NCBI GenBank assembly: GCA_025351555.1
Contig: JANXVS010000208.1
Location: forward strand, 1-9,660
Direction of reading: 5' to 3'
Source of the DNA: Pseudomonadota bacterium
GTDB taxonomy: Bacteria > Pseudomonadota > Gammaproteobacteria > Xanthomonadales > Rhodanobacteraceae
DNA length: 9,660 nucleotides
Numbering within the stretch: position 1 is the first letter of the stretch; each line of letters opens with the position of its first letter. The position numbers and the translations under genes were made by a program. The notes beneath the pieces were generated by a model, which had not been told where the DNA came from, did not search any database, and was given only the letters and a program-made list of their open reading frames with translations. Positions 1-7,410 of this stretch are shown piece after piece.

Positions 1-344
1 CCCTCGATCGTGCACGGCACGCGGGCGAGGCTGCGTTCGCTGCCCATCCATGCCATCGCGAATTCCACCAGCATCAGGCCGAGATCGGCGAGCGTTGCAC
101 GCAACAGCTGCTGGCGCGCGCTGTCGTCGAGTTCCGGAAAGCACAGCTCCAGATTGCGTTGCGCAACCCGCCGGCGTTCGCCCGGCAGATGTGCGGTCAA
201 CGCGCCCAGCAGGCGTCCCAATGCCAGCAGCGCGCGAAAGGGCAGGCGCGCGAGCAGCCAGATGGCACCGATTGCCAGCCACGAAGGCCAATGCTGTGGC
301 CACAGCAAGGCGGCGCGGAATGGCGGCGGTGATTGAGCAGGCAT
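1..344 (-). CDS. lpxL: Lipid A biosynthesis lauroyl acyltransferase (LpxL/HtrB), N-terminal part, cut by window edge
   Basis: Inner-membrane acyltransferase that adds a secondary acyl chain (laurate in E. coli) to Kdo2-lipid IVA. Reading the minus strand from the ATG at 344 gives 114 codons with no stop before the window edge. The translation begins MPAQSPPPFRAALL and contains WPSWLAIGAIWLLARLP (one hydrophobic membrane segment near residues 20-35), then RNLELCFPEL near residues 70-79 and a GLMLVEFAMAW stretch near 95-105. These match E. coli HtrB/LpxL closely (RNLELCFPEL is identical). The catalytic HxxxxD/E motif would lie beyond the window, so it cannot be checked and close paralogues (LpxM, LpxP) are not fully excluded. 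The N-terminal HPRYWLTWLG-like start favours LpxL. It is divergent from waaA, whose product makes its substrate. No Shine-Dalgarno is visible before the ATG; a TACAAT box lies six bases upstream. Confidence 0.92.
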   Translation of the reverse strand, partial: MPAQSPPPFRAALLWPQHWPSWLAIGAIWLLARLPFRALLALGRLLGALTAHLPGERRRVAQRNLELCFPELDDSARQQLLRATLADLGLMLVEFAMAWMGSERSLARVPCTIE

Positions 345-350
345 GCGGGG

Positions 351-356
351 ATTGTA
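351..356 (-). promoter_or_regulatory. Candidate -10 box of lpxL (TACAAT)
   Basis: On the minus strand TACAAT is followed by CCCCGC and then the lpxL ATG. A start site about seven bases past the box would fall at or next to the first base of the start codon, so the transcript would be nearly leaderless. No convincing -35 box is seen at 15-18 bp spacing (the best hexamers are GC-rich). This is inference from one hexamer and its position. Confidence 0.35.
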
Positions 357-402
357 GACGAGCGACGGGATTGAAGCCCCCGGCTTGGTTGCCCTGAGCC
401 TT

Positions 403-408
403 TATACT
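403..408 (+). promoter_or_regulatory. Candidate -10 box of waaA (TATACT)
   Basis: TATACT (5 of 6 to TATAAT) ends eight bases before the waaA ATG at 417, with no Shine-Dalgarno between them. As with the opposing lpxL box, initiation would occur at or just before the start codon. No good -35 hexamer lies at normal spacing. If the true start codon were the ATG at 429, a short leader would exist instead. Confidence 0.4.
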
Positions 409-416
409 CTGCGTCT

Positions 417-1745
417 ATGCTCGATCTCATGCCGCTGCGACGCTTCATCTACACGCTGACGATGTATCTGCTGACGCCGGTGATCCTGTATCGGCTGGCG
501 GTGCGCGGGCTGCGCTATCCGGATTATTTTTCGCGCTGGCGCGAGCGCTTCGGTTTTTTTTCCGATCCGCACATCCACGACAGCATCTGGATTCACGCCG
601 TGTCGATGGGTGAGGTCAACGCGGCGATGCCCTTGATTGATGCGCTGATGCAGCGCTATCAAGGCACGCCCTTCGTGATCACGACGGTGACGCCGACCGG
701 GTCGGATCGGGTGCGCCGGGTCTACGGCGATCGCGTGTTCAATGTCTATCTGCCGTATGACTTGCCGGCCTCAATCCGGCGCTTTCTCAAGCGTGTGCGG
801 CCGCGCCTGATCGTGGTGATGGAAACCGAGATCTGGCCAAACCTGTTCTTCGAGTGCCGCACGCGCGGCGTGCCCATCGTGGTCGCCAACGCGCGCCTGT
901 CGGAAAAAAGCCTGCGTGGTTACGGGCCCGTGCGGCCACTGGCGAAAAGTGCTCTGGCCAGCGCGCACTATGTCGCGGCACAGTCGATGACCGATGCGGC
1001 GCGATTGCGCGATCTGGGGGCCGATCCCGACCGCCTGGGTGTCGTTGGCAATCTCAAGTACGACATGAGCGTGCCGGCCGAGCTCAAAGCGCAGGCACTG
1101 AGTATGCGTGCCGGTTGGGGCGCGCGGCGTCCGGTCTGGATCGCAGCGAGCACGCACGAAGGCGAAGAAGAGCCGGTGCTGAAGGCGCACGCGGCCGTGC
1201 TGCGGAAATTTCCCGATGCGCTGCTGCTGTTCGCGCCGCGGCATCCGGAACGTTTCAGGCAGGTCGCGCTGGCCTGCCGCAGCTTTGGTTTCATCACCCG
1301 CACGCGCAGCGAAGGCGGCGGCGCTGATGCCGATACGCAGTGTTTCGTGGTCGATACGCTGGGTGAATTGCTGCGCTTTTACGCCAGCGCCGATGTGGCC
1401 TTTGTCGGCGGCAGTCTGGTGCCGATCGGCGGTCACAATGTGCTGGAACCGGCGGCGCTGTCGGTGCCCGTCATCGTCGGCCCGCAGACTTTCAACTTCA
1501 CCGATATCACCGCGAGCCTGATCGAAGCGGGCGCGGCCCTGTGCATCGCCGATGGCGACGCACTGGGCGCGATGGTGATCCGGCTGCTGGCGGACGAACA
1601 CTTGCGCAAACGCATCGGCGATGCCGGGCGCGCCGCGTTCGAGCGCGAACAGGGCGGGGTATTGCGCACGGTGGGGATTGTTGAGAAGGTGCTCGAGGAG
1701 CGCGGCATCGGCGACCGCAAGCCGGAATCCTCGCAATCGCATTGA
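417..1745 (+). CDS. waaA: 3-deoxy-D-manno-octulosonic acid transferase (Kdo transferase, GT30)
   Basis: Transfers Kdo from CMP-Kdo to lipid IVA at the cytoplasmic face of the inner membrane, making the acceptor for LpxL. The protein has 442 residues, slightly longer than E. coli WaaA because of a short N-terminal extension and a C-terminal tail. Visible features: an N-terminal hydrophobic anchor (about 12-28); the SMGE motif (63-66), whose Glu66 matches the proposed catalytic base of the family; METEIWPN (135-142); ARLSEKS (159-165); GNLKYDM (211-217); ASTHEGEEE (244-252); RHPERF (275-280); and the CMP-binding GGHNVLEPA (338-346) in the C-terminal Rossmann-like domain. All family motifs are intact, so the enzyme should be active. 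Whether it adds one or two Kdo units cannot be read from sequence. The start at 417 was chosen because the anchor then has normal length; the ATG at 429 is possible. It ends just before a strong terminator. Confidence 0.95.
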   Translation: MLDLMPLRRFIYTLTMYLLTPVILYRLAVRGLRYPDYFSRWRERFGFFSDPHIHDSIWIHAVSMGEVNAAMPLIDALMQRYQGTPFVITTVTPTGSDRVRRVYGDRVFNVYLPYDLPASIRRFLKRVRPRLIVVMETEIWPNLFFECRTRGVPIVVANARLSEKSLRGYGPVRPLAKSALASAHYVAAQSMTDAARLRDLGADPDRLGVVGNLKYDMSVPAELKAQALSMRAGWGARRPVWIAASTHEGEEEPVLKAHAAVLRKFPDALLLFAPRHPERFRQVALACRSFGFITRTRSEGGGADADTQCFVVDTLGELLRFYASADVAFVGGSLVPIGGHNVLEPAALSVPVIVGPQTFNFTDITASLIEAGAALCIADGDALGAMVIRLLADEHLRKRIGDAGRAAFEREQGGVLRTVGIVEKVLEERGIGDRKPESSQSH

Positions 1746-1750
1746 CGGTG

Positions 1751-1786
1751 AAACGCGCGATGCGCGCAAACGCATCGCGCGTTTTT
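1751..1786 (+). terminator. Rho-independent terminator behind waaA
   Basis: Fourteen-bp perfect stem, AAACGCGCGATGCG (1751-1764) pairing with CGCATCGCGCGTTT (1771-1784), six-base loop CGCAAA, and a T run (1782-1786) at the 3' side. It starts six bases past the waaA stop. On the minus strand the hairpin is followed by only three Ts, so it may also stop tolC transcription (tolC ends at 1797) but less efficiently. It is the only terminator-like structure seen between these convergent genes. Confidence 0.85.
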
Positions 1787-1796
1787 CTGCTATCGG

Positions 1797-3194
1797 TTAA
1801 TCCAGCAACGCATTCACCGCTTCGATGTCTTTGATCTCGACCACGCCGGCAGCCTGCTTGAGTTGCAGGCCGCTGAGCACGAACTGGTGGCGTGCCTGCG
1901 AATACGCGCTCTGCGCCTGGAACAGGGTTTGCTGGCTGAGCAACACGTCGACAATGGTGCGGGTGCCGACTTCAAATCCGGCCTGGGTAGCGTCGAGCGA
2001 GCTCTGCGCCGAGGTCACGGCCTGCTTGGTGGCTTCGACTTCGCTGATGCCGGCGATGACTGCGCGGTAAGCATTGCGCGTGCTGGCAACGACACCGCGG
2101 CGCTGCAGCTCGACCTGATCCTGGGCGGCGTCGCGCTGGAACACGGCCTGACGCGTCTGCGCCGAGACCAGGCCACCACTGAAGATCGGCACGTTCAGAG
2201 TGACGCCGATGGTGGTACCGGCGTTCAGCCCGCTGGCTGGAAAGCTGCCCAGCCCGTTGCCGGCGAACGAGGTGGAATTGGTGCCCCAAGCCGGCGTGTC
2301 GCTGCGCACGATCGAGGCATTGAGCGTGGGCAAGTGACCTGAGCGCTGGCTGGAGATGTTGTGCTCGGCCGCATCCAGCGAATGCTGGCGCGAGGCCAGT
2401 ACCGGGCTTTGCTTGAGCGCAACATCGACCCAGGCTTGCAGCTGGCTCGGCTCGGGTTTTTCCAGCGGCAGCTTGTCGCGCAATTTCTTCAGGTCGCCAA
2501 AATCCTTGCCGGTGATCTGGGATACGGATTCGCGTGCGGTGTCGGCTGCGTTCTGTGCCGAGATGGCCTGAGCCACAGCCGAATCATGATTGGCGCGCGC
2601 GTTGTGTACGTCGGTGATTGCCGAAAGGCCAACCTGATAGCGCTGCTCGGCCTGGTCGAGCTGGCGCGCCAGTGCTTTTTCGTTGGCCTGGGCGAAGGCG
2701 GACTGATCTTCGGTGGTGAGCACATTGAAGTACGCCGTTGCTGTGCGCACGATCAGCTCCTGCAGGGCCGCATCGTAGTCGCTGCCTGAAGCTTCTGCAG
2801 TCGCATGCGCGCCACGCAGGCGGCTGATATTGCCCCAGTTGAACAGCGACTGGGTCAGTTGTGCCTGAGCCGGACGACTGCGGTCGCGGAACGTGCTGGT
2901 GACGGGCAACAGCACCAGGTTGCCCGTGCCGTCAGATACCGGACTGATGCTGCTGTTGCCGCCGTCGTTGTGCAAGTAACCCAGGCTCGCGCTGATCTGC
3001 GGCAGCAAGGGCGCGCGCGCCTCGGCGACACCTTCGCCGACCGCATTCTTGGTGGCGTCGGCAATGGCCAGTGTCGGGTCGGCCTGGCGCGCCTGCTGGT
3101 AAATCTGCAGCAGATCCTCGGCCGCTGCCGGCAGCGACACGCAGGCGGCGGCAAGGGCGAGTGTCAGCGCGTTGCGTCGGGTACTTTTCAACAT
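1797..3194 (-). CDS. tolC: TolC-type outer-membrane efflux channel
   Basis: Outer-membrane trimeric channel and periplasmic tunnel used by RND, ABC and type I secretion systems. I place the start at the ATG at 3194 (465 residues) rather than the GTG at 3239: AAGGAA lies eight bases upstream (3203-3208) and a clean signal peptide then begins at residue 1 (MLKSTRRN, hydrophobic core, LPAAA with cleavage before Glu26). The mature N-terminus DLLQIYQQARQADPTL and the EARAPLLPQ stretch match E. coli TolC, as does GTRTIVDVL (410-418) in the second half, so both outer-membrane efflux repeats are present. The serine-, asparagine- and glycine-rich segments in the two halves fit the barrel-strand regions. 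It lies 41 bp after the methyltransferase gene and is probably cotranscribed with it. Together with the adaptor and RND pump upstream it can complete a tripartite system, though it may serve other pumps too. Confidence 0.94.
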   Translation of the reverse strand: MLKSTRRNALTLALAAACVSLPAAAEDLLQIYQQARQADPTLAIADATKNAVGEGVAEARAPLLPQISASLGYLHNDGGNSSISPVSDGTGNLVLLPVTSTFRDRSRPAQAQLTQSLFNWGNISRLRGAHATAEASGSDYDAALQELIVRTATAYFNVLTTEDQSAFAQANEKALARQLDQAEQRYQVGLSAITDVHNARANHDSAVAQAISAQNAADTARESVSQITGKDFGDLKKLRDKLPLEKPEPSQLQAWVDVALKQSPVLASRQHSLDAAEHNISSQRSGHLPTLNASIVRSDTPAWGTNSTSFAGNGLGSFPASGLNAGTTIGVTLNVPIFSGGLVSAQTRQAVFQRDAAQDQVELQRRGVVASTRNAYRAVIAGISEVEATKQAVTSAQSSLDATQAGFEVGTRTIVDVLLSQQTLFQAQSAYSQARHQFVLSGLQLKQAAGVVEIKDIEAVNALLD

Positions 3195-3202
3195 TGCAGC
3201 AG

Positions 3203-3208
3203 TTCCTT
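3203..3208 (-). promoter_or_regulatory. Ribosome binding site deciding the tolC start
   Basis: AAGGAA on the minus strand, eight bases before the ATG at 3194. No comparable site stands before the in-frame GTG at 3239, which overlaps the stop codon of the preceding gene. This supports the shorter tolC reading with an N-terminal signal peptide. Confidence 0.75.
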
Positions 3209-3235
3209 GATGTGAAGTTCGTTTCAGCGCGCGGG

Positions 3236-3895
3236 TCACAAAACGAAGAGTTTTGGCGGCGCGGCATGGTTCAAATACGGCACATCGGTTTCGAACAGCG
3301 TCTGCTCGTCCCAGTCCGTTTCGCCGCGGCCGGTATGCAAGATCGCACGTTGCGCCGGTGACGTGCCGACAATCGCGAACAGGCGCCCGCCGGGTTTGAT
3401 CCAGCCGCGCCAGTGTTGCGGCAATGCATTCACGGCGCCAGTGACAACCATCACGTCGAACTGGCGGCCAGGATCGAATCCGCGCACCGCTTCGGCGACC
3501 TCGACCTTCGCGTTGCGCACATTGGCCGCGTGCAGGCGCGTGCGTGCCGCGTCGGCGAAATCGGCATGCTGCTCAATGCTTAGCACCTCGCGGGCCAGAC
3601 GCGCCAGACAGGCGGTGACGAAACCCGAGCCGGTGCCGATCTCCAGCACGCTTTCCTCGCGCGTGGGCGACGCCGCCTGGAGTACGCGGCCTTCCACGAC
3701 GGGCTTCATCATCACCTCGTCGTGGCCCAGCGGCAGGCACAGGTCGGCGAAGGCCAGATTGCGGCAGGCCGGCGGCACGAAATCCTCGCGGCGTATTGCG
3801 GTGAGGGCTTCCAGCACGCGGCTGTCGAGCACGTCCCAGGGACGCACCTGCTGTTCCACCATGTTGTACCGGGCCAGTTCGATATTCAGGGACAT
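3236..3895 (-). CDS. Protein-L-isoaspartate O-methyltransferase family protein, atypical active site
   Basis: SAM-dependent methyltransferase of the PCMT fold, 219 residues, near the usual length. Visible: SAM motif I VLEIGTGSGFV (83-93), acidic post-I VLSIEQH (104-110), a motif II-like VVTGAV (150-155) and IKPGG (166-170). The N-terminal NMVEQQVRPWDVLD and RREDFVPP regions are typical of the short bacterial branch annotated as pcm. The segment where classical enzymes carry T-I-S-Q-P, with a conserved serine contacting the substrate, reads DEVMMKP here (59-65), so the repair reaction on isoaspartyl residues is not assured. It could be a methyltransferase with another substrate. It lies just upstream of tolC, an arrangement I remember from Xanthomonas. 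The ATG at 3895 has no strong Shine-Dalgarno but the homology begins right there. Confidence 0.85.
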   Translation of the reverse strand: MSLNIELARYNMVEQQVRPWDVLDSRVLEALTAIRREDFVPPACRNLAFADLCLPLGHDEVMMKPVVEGRVLQAASPTREESVLEIGTGSGFVTACLARLAREVLSIEQHADFADAARTRLHAANVRNAKVEVAEAVRGFDPGRQFDVMVVTGAVNALPQHWRGWIKPGGRLFAIVGTSPAQRAILHTGRGETDWDEQTLFETDVPYLNHAAPPKLFVL

Positions 3896-3932
3896 GGGCG
3901 TCTACCGTTCAGAGAATCAAAAAAGACCAAAA

Positions 3933-3961
3933 AGAATAGGCGCTCGCAGGCATTCCGGCAA
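3933..3961 (-). promoter_or_regulatory. Predicted sigma-70 promoter for the methyltransferase-tolC pair
   Basis: On the minus strand TTGCCG (3961-3956) and TATTCT (3938-3933) are separated by exactly 17 bp. Transcription would start near 3926, giving a leader of about 30 bases that is T-rich before the ATG at 3895. This would let tolC be expressed independently of the TetR-controlled pump genes. Prediction from consensus only. Confidence 0.45.
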
Positions 3962-4020
3962 TCACAAGATCGCCTGTCGCCGCGCCGCACCAAAGTGCCG
4001 GAAGTCATCTAAACCTTTTT

Positions 4021-4174
4021 ATGGCCATGGATGGCCGGTATGCCGACAACGCAGGAGCAGTTGCCGGCGATGGCCATGGATGGCCGGTATGCCGACAACG
4101 CAGGAGCAGTTGCCGAGCGCCATGGATGGTGCGAATGCCGAAATTGCAGGAGCAATTTTCGGCGAGCGATGGCC
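4021..4174. repeat. Three tandem ~49-bp units, each with two palindromes
   Basis: Unit 1 (4021-4069) and unit 2 (4070-4119) are identical over their first 46 bases. Unit 3 (about 4119-4168) is diverged, and a stub ATGGCC (4169-4174) of a further unit abuts the RND stop codon (4176-4178). Each unit contains palindrome A (GGCCAT-GG-ATGGCC at 4023-4036; GCGCCAT-GG-ATGGTGC in unit 3) and hairpin B with an AGGA loop. In unit 1 hairpin B has arms GCCGACAACGC / GCAGTTGCCGGC (4042-4068); in unit 3 the arms are GCCGAAATTGC / GCAATTTTCGGC (4137-4163). Both arms changed together, so pairing is kept. The array lies in the 3' trailer of the RND gene on the pump transcript. It resembles REP-type extragenic palindromes in form; I cannot name the family. 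Confidence 0.85.
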
Positions 4175-4175
4175 T

Positions 4176-7100
4176 TCATTCCGGCGCCTGCGTGATCGCC
4201 ACCGTGCTGCCGTCGGGCTCGCTGACAGCGGTTCCGCGGCGCACGCGGAACCAGGCCGCGTACAGCGCTGGCAGGAACAGCAGGGTCAAAGCCGTCGCCA
4301 CGAATAATCCGCCCATGATCGCCACCGCCATCGGTCCGAAGAATGCGCTGCGCGACAGCGGGATCATCGCCAGGATCGCGGCAAGCGCAGTCAATACGAT
4401 GGGGCGAAAGCGCCGAACGGTTGCATCCACGATCGCATCCCAAGGCGCGTGGCCGGCGCCGATATCCTGTTCGATCTGGTCGATCAGGATCACCGAATTG
4501 CGCATGATCATGCCCATCAGCGCGATCGTGCCGAGCATGGCGACGAAACCGAAGGGCACATTGAACACGAGCAGGAACAAGGTCACACCGACCAGACCCA
4601 GCGGCGCCGTCAGCACCACCAGCAGTACGCGGCTGAAGCTGCGCAGCTGGATCATCAGCACGCTGAACACGACCAGCAGGAACAGCGGCACGCCGGCGTT
4701 GACCGAAGCCTGACCCTTGGCGCTTTCCTCGACCGCACCGCCGACCTTGAGCAGATAATCCGGCGGCAGTTGTGCCTGCAACGGGGCGAGCGCGGGCAGG
4801 ATCTGCGCCGTCACCGTGGCCGCGGTAAGCTTGCCGTCGATATCGCCACGCACGGTGATGGTCGGCAGGCGGTTGCGGCGCCAGATGATGCCTTCCTCGA
4901 AACCGTAGTCGACGTCGGCGATCTGGCGCAGCGGAATGCTCTTTCCGGACGCGGTCGGCACCGCCAGGCTTTGCAGCAGCGACAACTGCGCGCGTTCCTC
5001 GGGCGGCCCGCGCAGCGAGATCTCGATCAACTGGTCGCGTTCGCGGTAATAGGTGACTGGCACGCCTGAAAGGGAGCTTTGCAGGAAATTGGCCAGATCC
5101 TGCGAGCTGACGCCGAGCACGCGCGCACGTTCCTGATCGATGTTCAGACGCACGACCTTGCTCGGTTCTTCCCAGTCCAGGTTCACATTGCGCATATGTG
5201 GATTTTGCCGCACCACGTCCGCGACCTTGCGCGCGTGTTCGCGCAGGGTGGGAATATCGGCGCCGGAAACCCGGAGCTGCACCGGATAGCCGACCGGCGG
5301 GCCGTTCTCCAGGCGCAGCACGCGCGCGCGCAGTTCGCTGAAGTCGTGGGTGAACAACGCGATCAGATCGGTGCGCAGTTTTTCCCGATCCGCCGGACCC
5401 TTGGTCAGCAGCACGAACTCGGCGAAGCTGGCCTGCGGCAGTTGCTGATCCAGCGGCAGATAAAAGCGCGGCGCACCAGAGCCGACATAGCTGACGTAGT
5501 TTTCCAATTCCGGGCGCGTGGCGAGCCAGGCTTCGAGTTTCTTCACTTGGGTCTCGGTCGCGGTCAGGGACGCGCCTTCGGCCAGTTTCAGGTCGACCAG
5601 CAGCTCCGGTCGGGTCGAGTCCGGAAAAAATTGTTGCTGCACGAAACCGAAGCCGACAATCGACAGCGCAAATGCCAGCACAGTCGCTGCGATCACGGTC
5701 TTGCGATGGCCCACGCACCAGTCGACCAGCGCGCGGAAGCGGCGATAGAACGGCGTCGCATAAGGATCGTGAATGCCTTCATCGTGAGCACGCCGATTGC
5801 CGCCGCGCAATCGCGCTGGCAGCAATGCGGTCGCGCGCTTGCGCCAGACGCGCAGGCGCGCGGCGAGCGCGTTGGGCGGACGCGCGACGGCGTCACGTTC
5901 GTGCCCATGCTCGGGCAGCAGCCAGTGACCGAGGTAGGGAATCAGGATCACCGCAGCAAACCAGGAAATCAACAGCGCGATAGTGACGACCTGGAAAATG
6001 GAGCGCGTGTACTCGCCGGTGCCGGATTTCGCGGTCGCGATCGGCAGGAAACCGGCGGCCGTTATCAGGGTGCCGGTAAGCATCGGGAACGCGGTGGAGG
6101 AATACGCGAATGCGGCCGCCGCCATGCGGTCCATGCCCTGTTCCATCTTGATCGCCATCATCTCCACCGCGATGATCGCGTCGTCGACCAGCAGGCCGAG
6201 CGCGAGCACCAGGGCGCCGAGCGAAATCTTGTGTAGGTCGATGCCGAACAGCTTCATCGCCGCGAACGTCAACGCCAGCACCAGCGGGATCGACAGCGCG
6301 ACGACGAGGCCCGTGCGCAGACCGAGCGAAAAGAAACTCACCAGCAGCACGATAAGCACGGCTTCGGCCAGCGTATCGACGAATTCACCGACCGAACGTG
6401 CCACTGCACGCGGCTGATCGGCGACGCGGTCGAGCTCAAGACCTACCGGCAGGGCCGGGCGAAGGCGGGTAACAGCGCTATCCAGATCGTGGCCGAGGGC
6501 GATGATGTCGCCGCCGTCGCGCATCGATACCTCGATGCCGAGCGCGTTCTTGCCGTCGTAGCGCATGCGTGGCTGCGGCGGGTCGGCGTAGCCGCGCTTG
6601 ACCTCGGCGACGTCGCCGAGACGGAACAGGCGATCGTTCGCGCGGATCGAAATGTCGCGGATCGCATCGACCGAAGCGAACGCACCGCTGGGGCGCAAGT
6701 AGATGCGGTCGCTGCCGGTTTCGAAGCTGCCCGCCGGCGTGATCGCGTTCTGCGCCTGCAGCACTTTTTGCACCTGATCGAAGCCGACGCCGAGTGTGGC
6801 GAGTTTGGCATTGGATACTTCGATGTATATTTTTTCATCCTGCAGACCGATCAGCTCGACCTTGGCGACATTGGCCACGCGCAGCAATTCCAGTTTGATG
6901 CGTTCGGCGTAGTCGCGCAATTGCGCATCGCTGTAGCCGTCGCCGGTCAAGGCGTAGATGTTGCCGAAGGTATCGCCGAACTCGTCGTTGAAAAACGGGC
7001 CTTGGGTGCCTGCCGGCAGGGTGCCGCGGATGTCGCCGATCTTCTTGCGCACCTGGTAGAACACGTCCGGCAGCCGTTGCGACGGAATCGAATCGCGGAT

Positions 7101-7409
7101 CACCACGAACACCTGCGATTCGCCGGGGCGTGAATAGCTGCGCAGGAAATCCAGCTCAGGGATTTCCTGCAATTTCTTCTCGATCTTCTCGGTGACCTGC
7201 TCGGTGATCTCGGCCGCGGTGGCGCCGGGCCATTGCGTGCGCACCACCATCACCTTGAACGTGAATGGCGGGTCTTCGGACTGACCCAGACCCAGGTACG
7301 ACCATACCCCGAGCACACCGAGCACAACGATGAAGTAACGCAGCAGCGGGCGATTGTTGAGCGCCCAAGCGGAGAGGTTGAAGCGTGTCATGGAATTTTC
7401 TTCGCTCAT
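4176..7409 (-). CDS. RND efflux transporter permease (AcrB-type fold, MexK/TriC-like branch)
   Basis: Inner-membrane proton-driven drug exporter that works as a trimer with an adaptor and a TolC-type channel. 1077 residues with the expected 12 membrane segments (about 22-41, 345-363, 367-386, 396-420, 441-460, 470-497, 571-590, 905-922, 926-950, 953-977, 1002-1018, 1025-1050) and two large periplasmic loops (about 42-344 and 591-904). The proton-relay aspartates are D409-D410 in LGLLVDDAII. The lysine of AcrB TM10 (K940) is replaced by R970 in MIMRNSVIL. The N-terminus with QSEDPPFTFKVMVV and WPGATAAEITEQV resembles MexK/TriC-like pumps from memory, rather than heavy-metal CusA. The cytoplasmic link between the halves (about 500-550) is long and Arg-rich. 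Start at 7409 has GGAGAAGG upstream inside a hairpin; the ATG at 7391 is an alternative. Substrates cannot be read from sequence. Confidence 0.93.
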   Translation of the reverse strand: MSEENSMTRFNLSAWALNNRPLLRYFIVVLGVLGVWSYLGLGQSEDPPFTFKVMVVRTQWPGATAAEITEQVTEKIEKKLQEIPELDFLRSYSRPGESQVFVVIRDSIPSQRLPDVFYQVRKKIGDIRGTLPAGTQGPFFNDEFGDTFGNIYALTGDGYSDAQLRDYAERIKLELLRVANVAKVELIGLQDEKIYIEVSNAKLATLGVGFDQVQKVLQAQNAITPAGSFETGSDRIYLRPSGAFASVDAIRDISIRANDRLFRLGDVAEVKRGYADPPQPRMRYDGKNALGIEVSMRDGGDIIALGHDLDSAVTRLRPALPVGLELDRVADQPRAVARSVGEFVDTLAEAVLIVLLVSFFSLGLRTGLVVALSIPLVLALTFAAMKLFGIDLHKISLGALVLALGLLVDDAIIAVEMMAIKMEQGMDRMAAAAFAYSSTAFPMLTGTLITAAGFLPIATAKSGTGEYTRSIFQVVTIALLISWFAAVILIPYLGHWLLPEHGHERDAVARPPNALAARLRVWRKRATALLPARLRGGNRRAHDEGIHDPYATPFYRRFRALVDWCVGHRKTVIAATVLAFALSIVGFGFVQQQFFPDSTRPELLVDLKLAEGASLTATETQVKKLEAWLATRPELENYVSYVGSGAPRFYLPLDQQLPQASFAEFVLLTKGPADREKLRTDLIALFTHDFSELRARVLRLENGPPVGYPVQLRVSGADIPTLREHARKVADVVRQNPHMRNVNLDWEEPSKVVRLNIDQERARVLGVSSQDLANFLQSSLSGVPVTYYRERDQLIEISLRGPPEERAQLSLLQSLAVPTASGKSIPLRQIADVDYGFEEGIIWRRNRLPTITVRGDIDGKLTAATVTAQILPALAPLQAQLPPDYLLKVGGAVEESAKGQASVNAGVPLFLLVVFSVLMIQLRSFSRVLLVVLTAPLGLVGVTLFLLVFNVPFGFVAMLGTIALMGMIMRNSVILIDQIEQDIGAGHAPWDAIVDATVRRFRPIVLTALAAILAMIPLSRSAFFGPMAVAIMGGLFVATALTLLFLPALYAAWFRVRRGTAVSEPDGSTVAITQAPE

Positions 7410-7410
7410 G

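Noticed and set aside
10..397. Two plus-strand open frames over the first 400 bases
   Set aside because: The minus strand in this interval encodes a clear LpxL N-terminus; the plus-strand frames are Arg/Ala/Ser-rich shadows.
771..1775. A 334-codon minus-strand open frame antisense to waaA
   Set aside because: It is a codon-pattern shadow of waaA, with His/Arg/Gln-rich composition, no motif and no ribosome binding site.
3195..3239. GTG at 3239 as the tolC start (overlapping the previous stop codon)
   Set aside because: It would put 15 charged and polar residues before the signal peptide, and the Shine-Dalgarno belongs to the ATG at 3194.
3911..3935. T-rich tract on the minus strand before the methyltransferase gene as a terminator for the pump operon
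   Set aside because: No stable hairpin stands directly before the T runs; the sequence is better read as the leader and -10 region of a promoter.
4001..4020. Plus-strand T run at 4016-4020 as a terminator
   Set aside because: No stem precedes it and no plus-strand gene ends here.
4021..4174. The tandem units as a CRISPR array
   Set aside because: The whole unit repeats head to tail without unique spacers of constant length, and there are no cas genes nearby.
4009..5718. A 569-codon open frame on the minus strand overlapping the RND gene and the tandem repeat
   Set aside because: It overlaps the RND coding frame out of register, has low-complexity Arg/Gly/Ala-rich composition and no recognisable domain. 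GC-rich third positions commonly keep such frames open.
5079..6236. A 385-codon plus-strand open frame antisense to the RND gene
   Set aside because: Same reason: an antisense shadow of a well-supported gene, without family resemblance.
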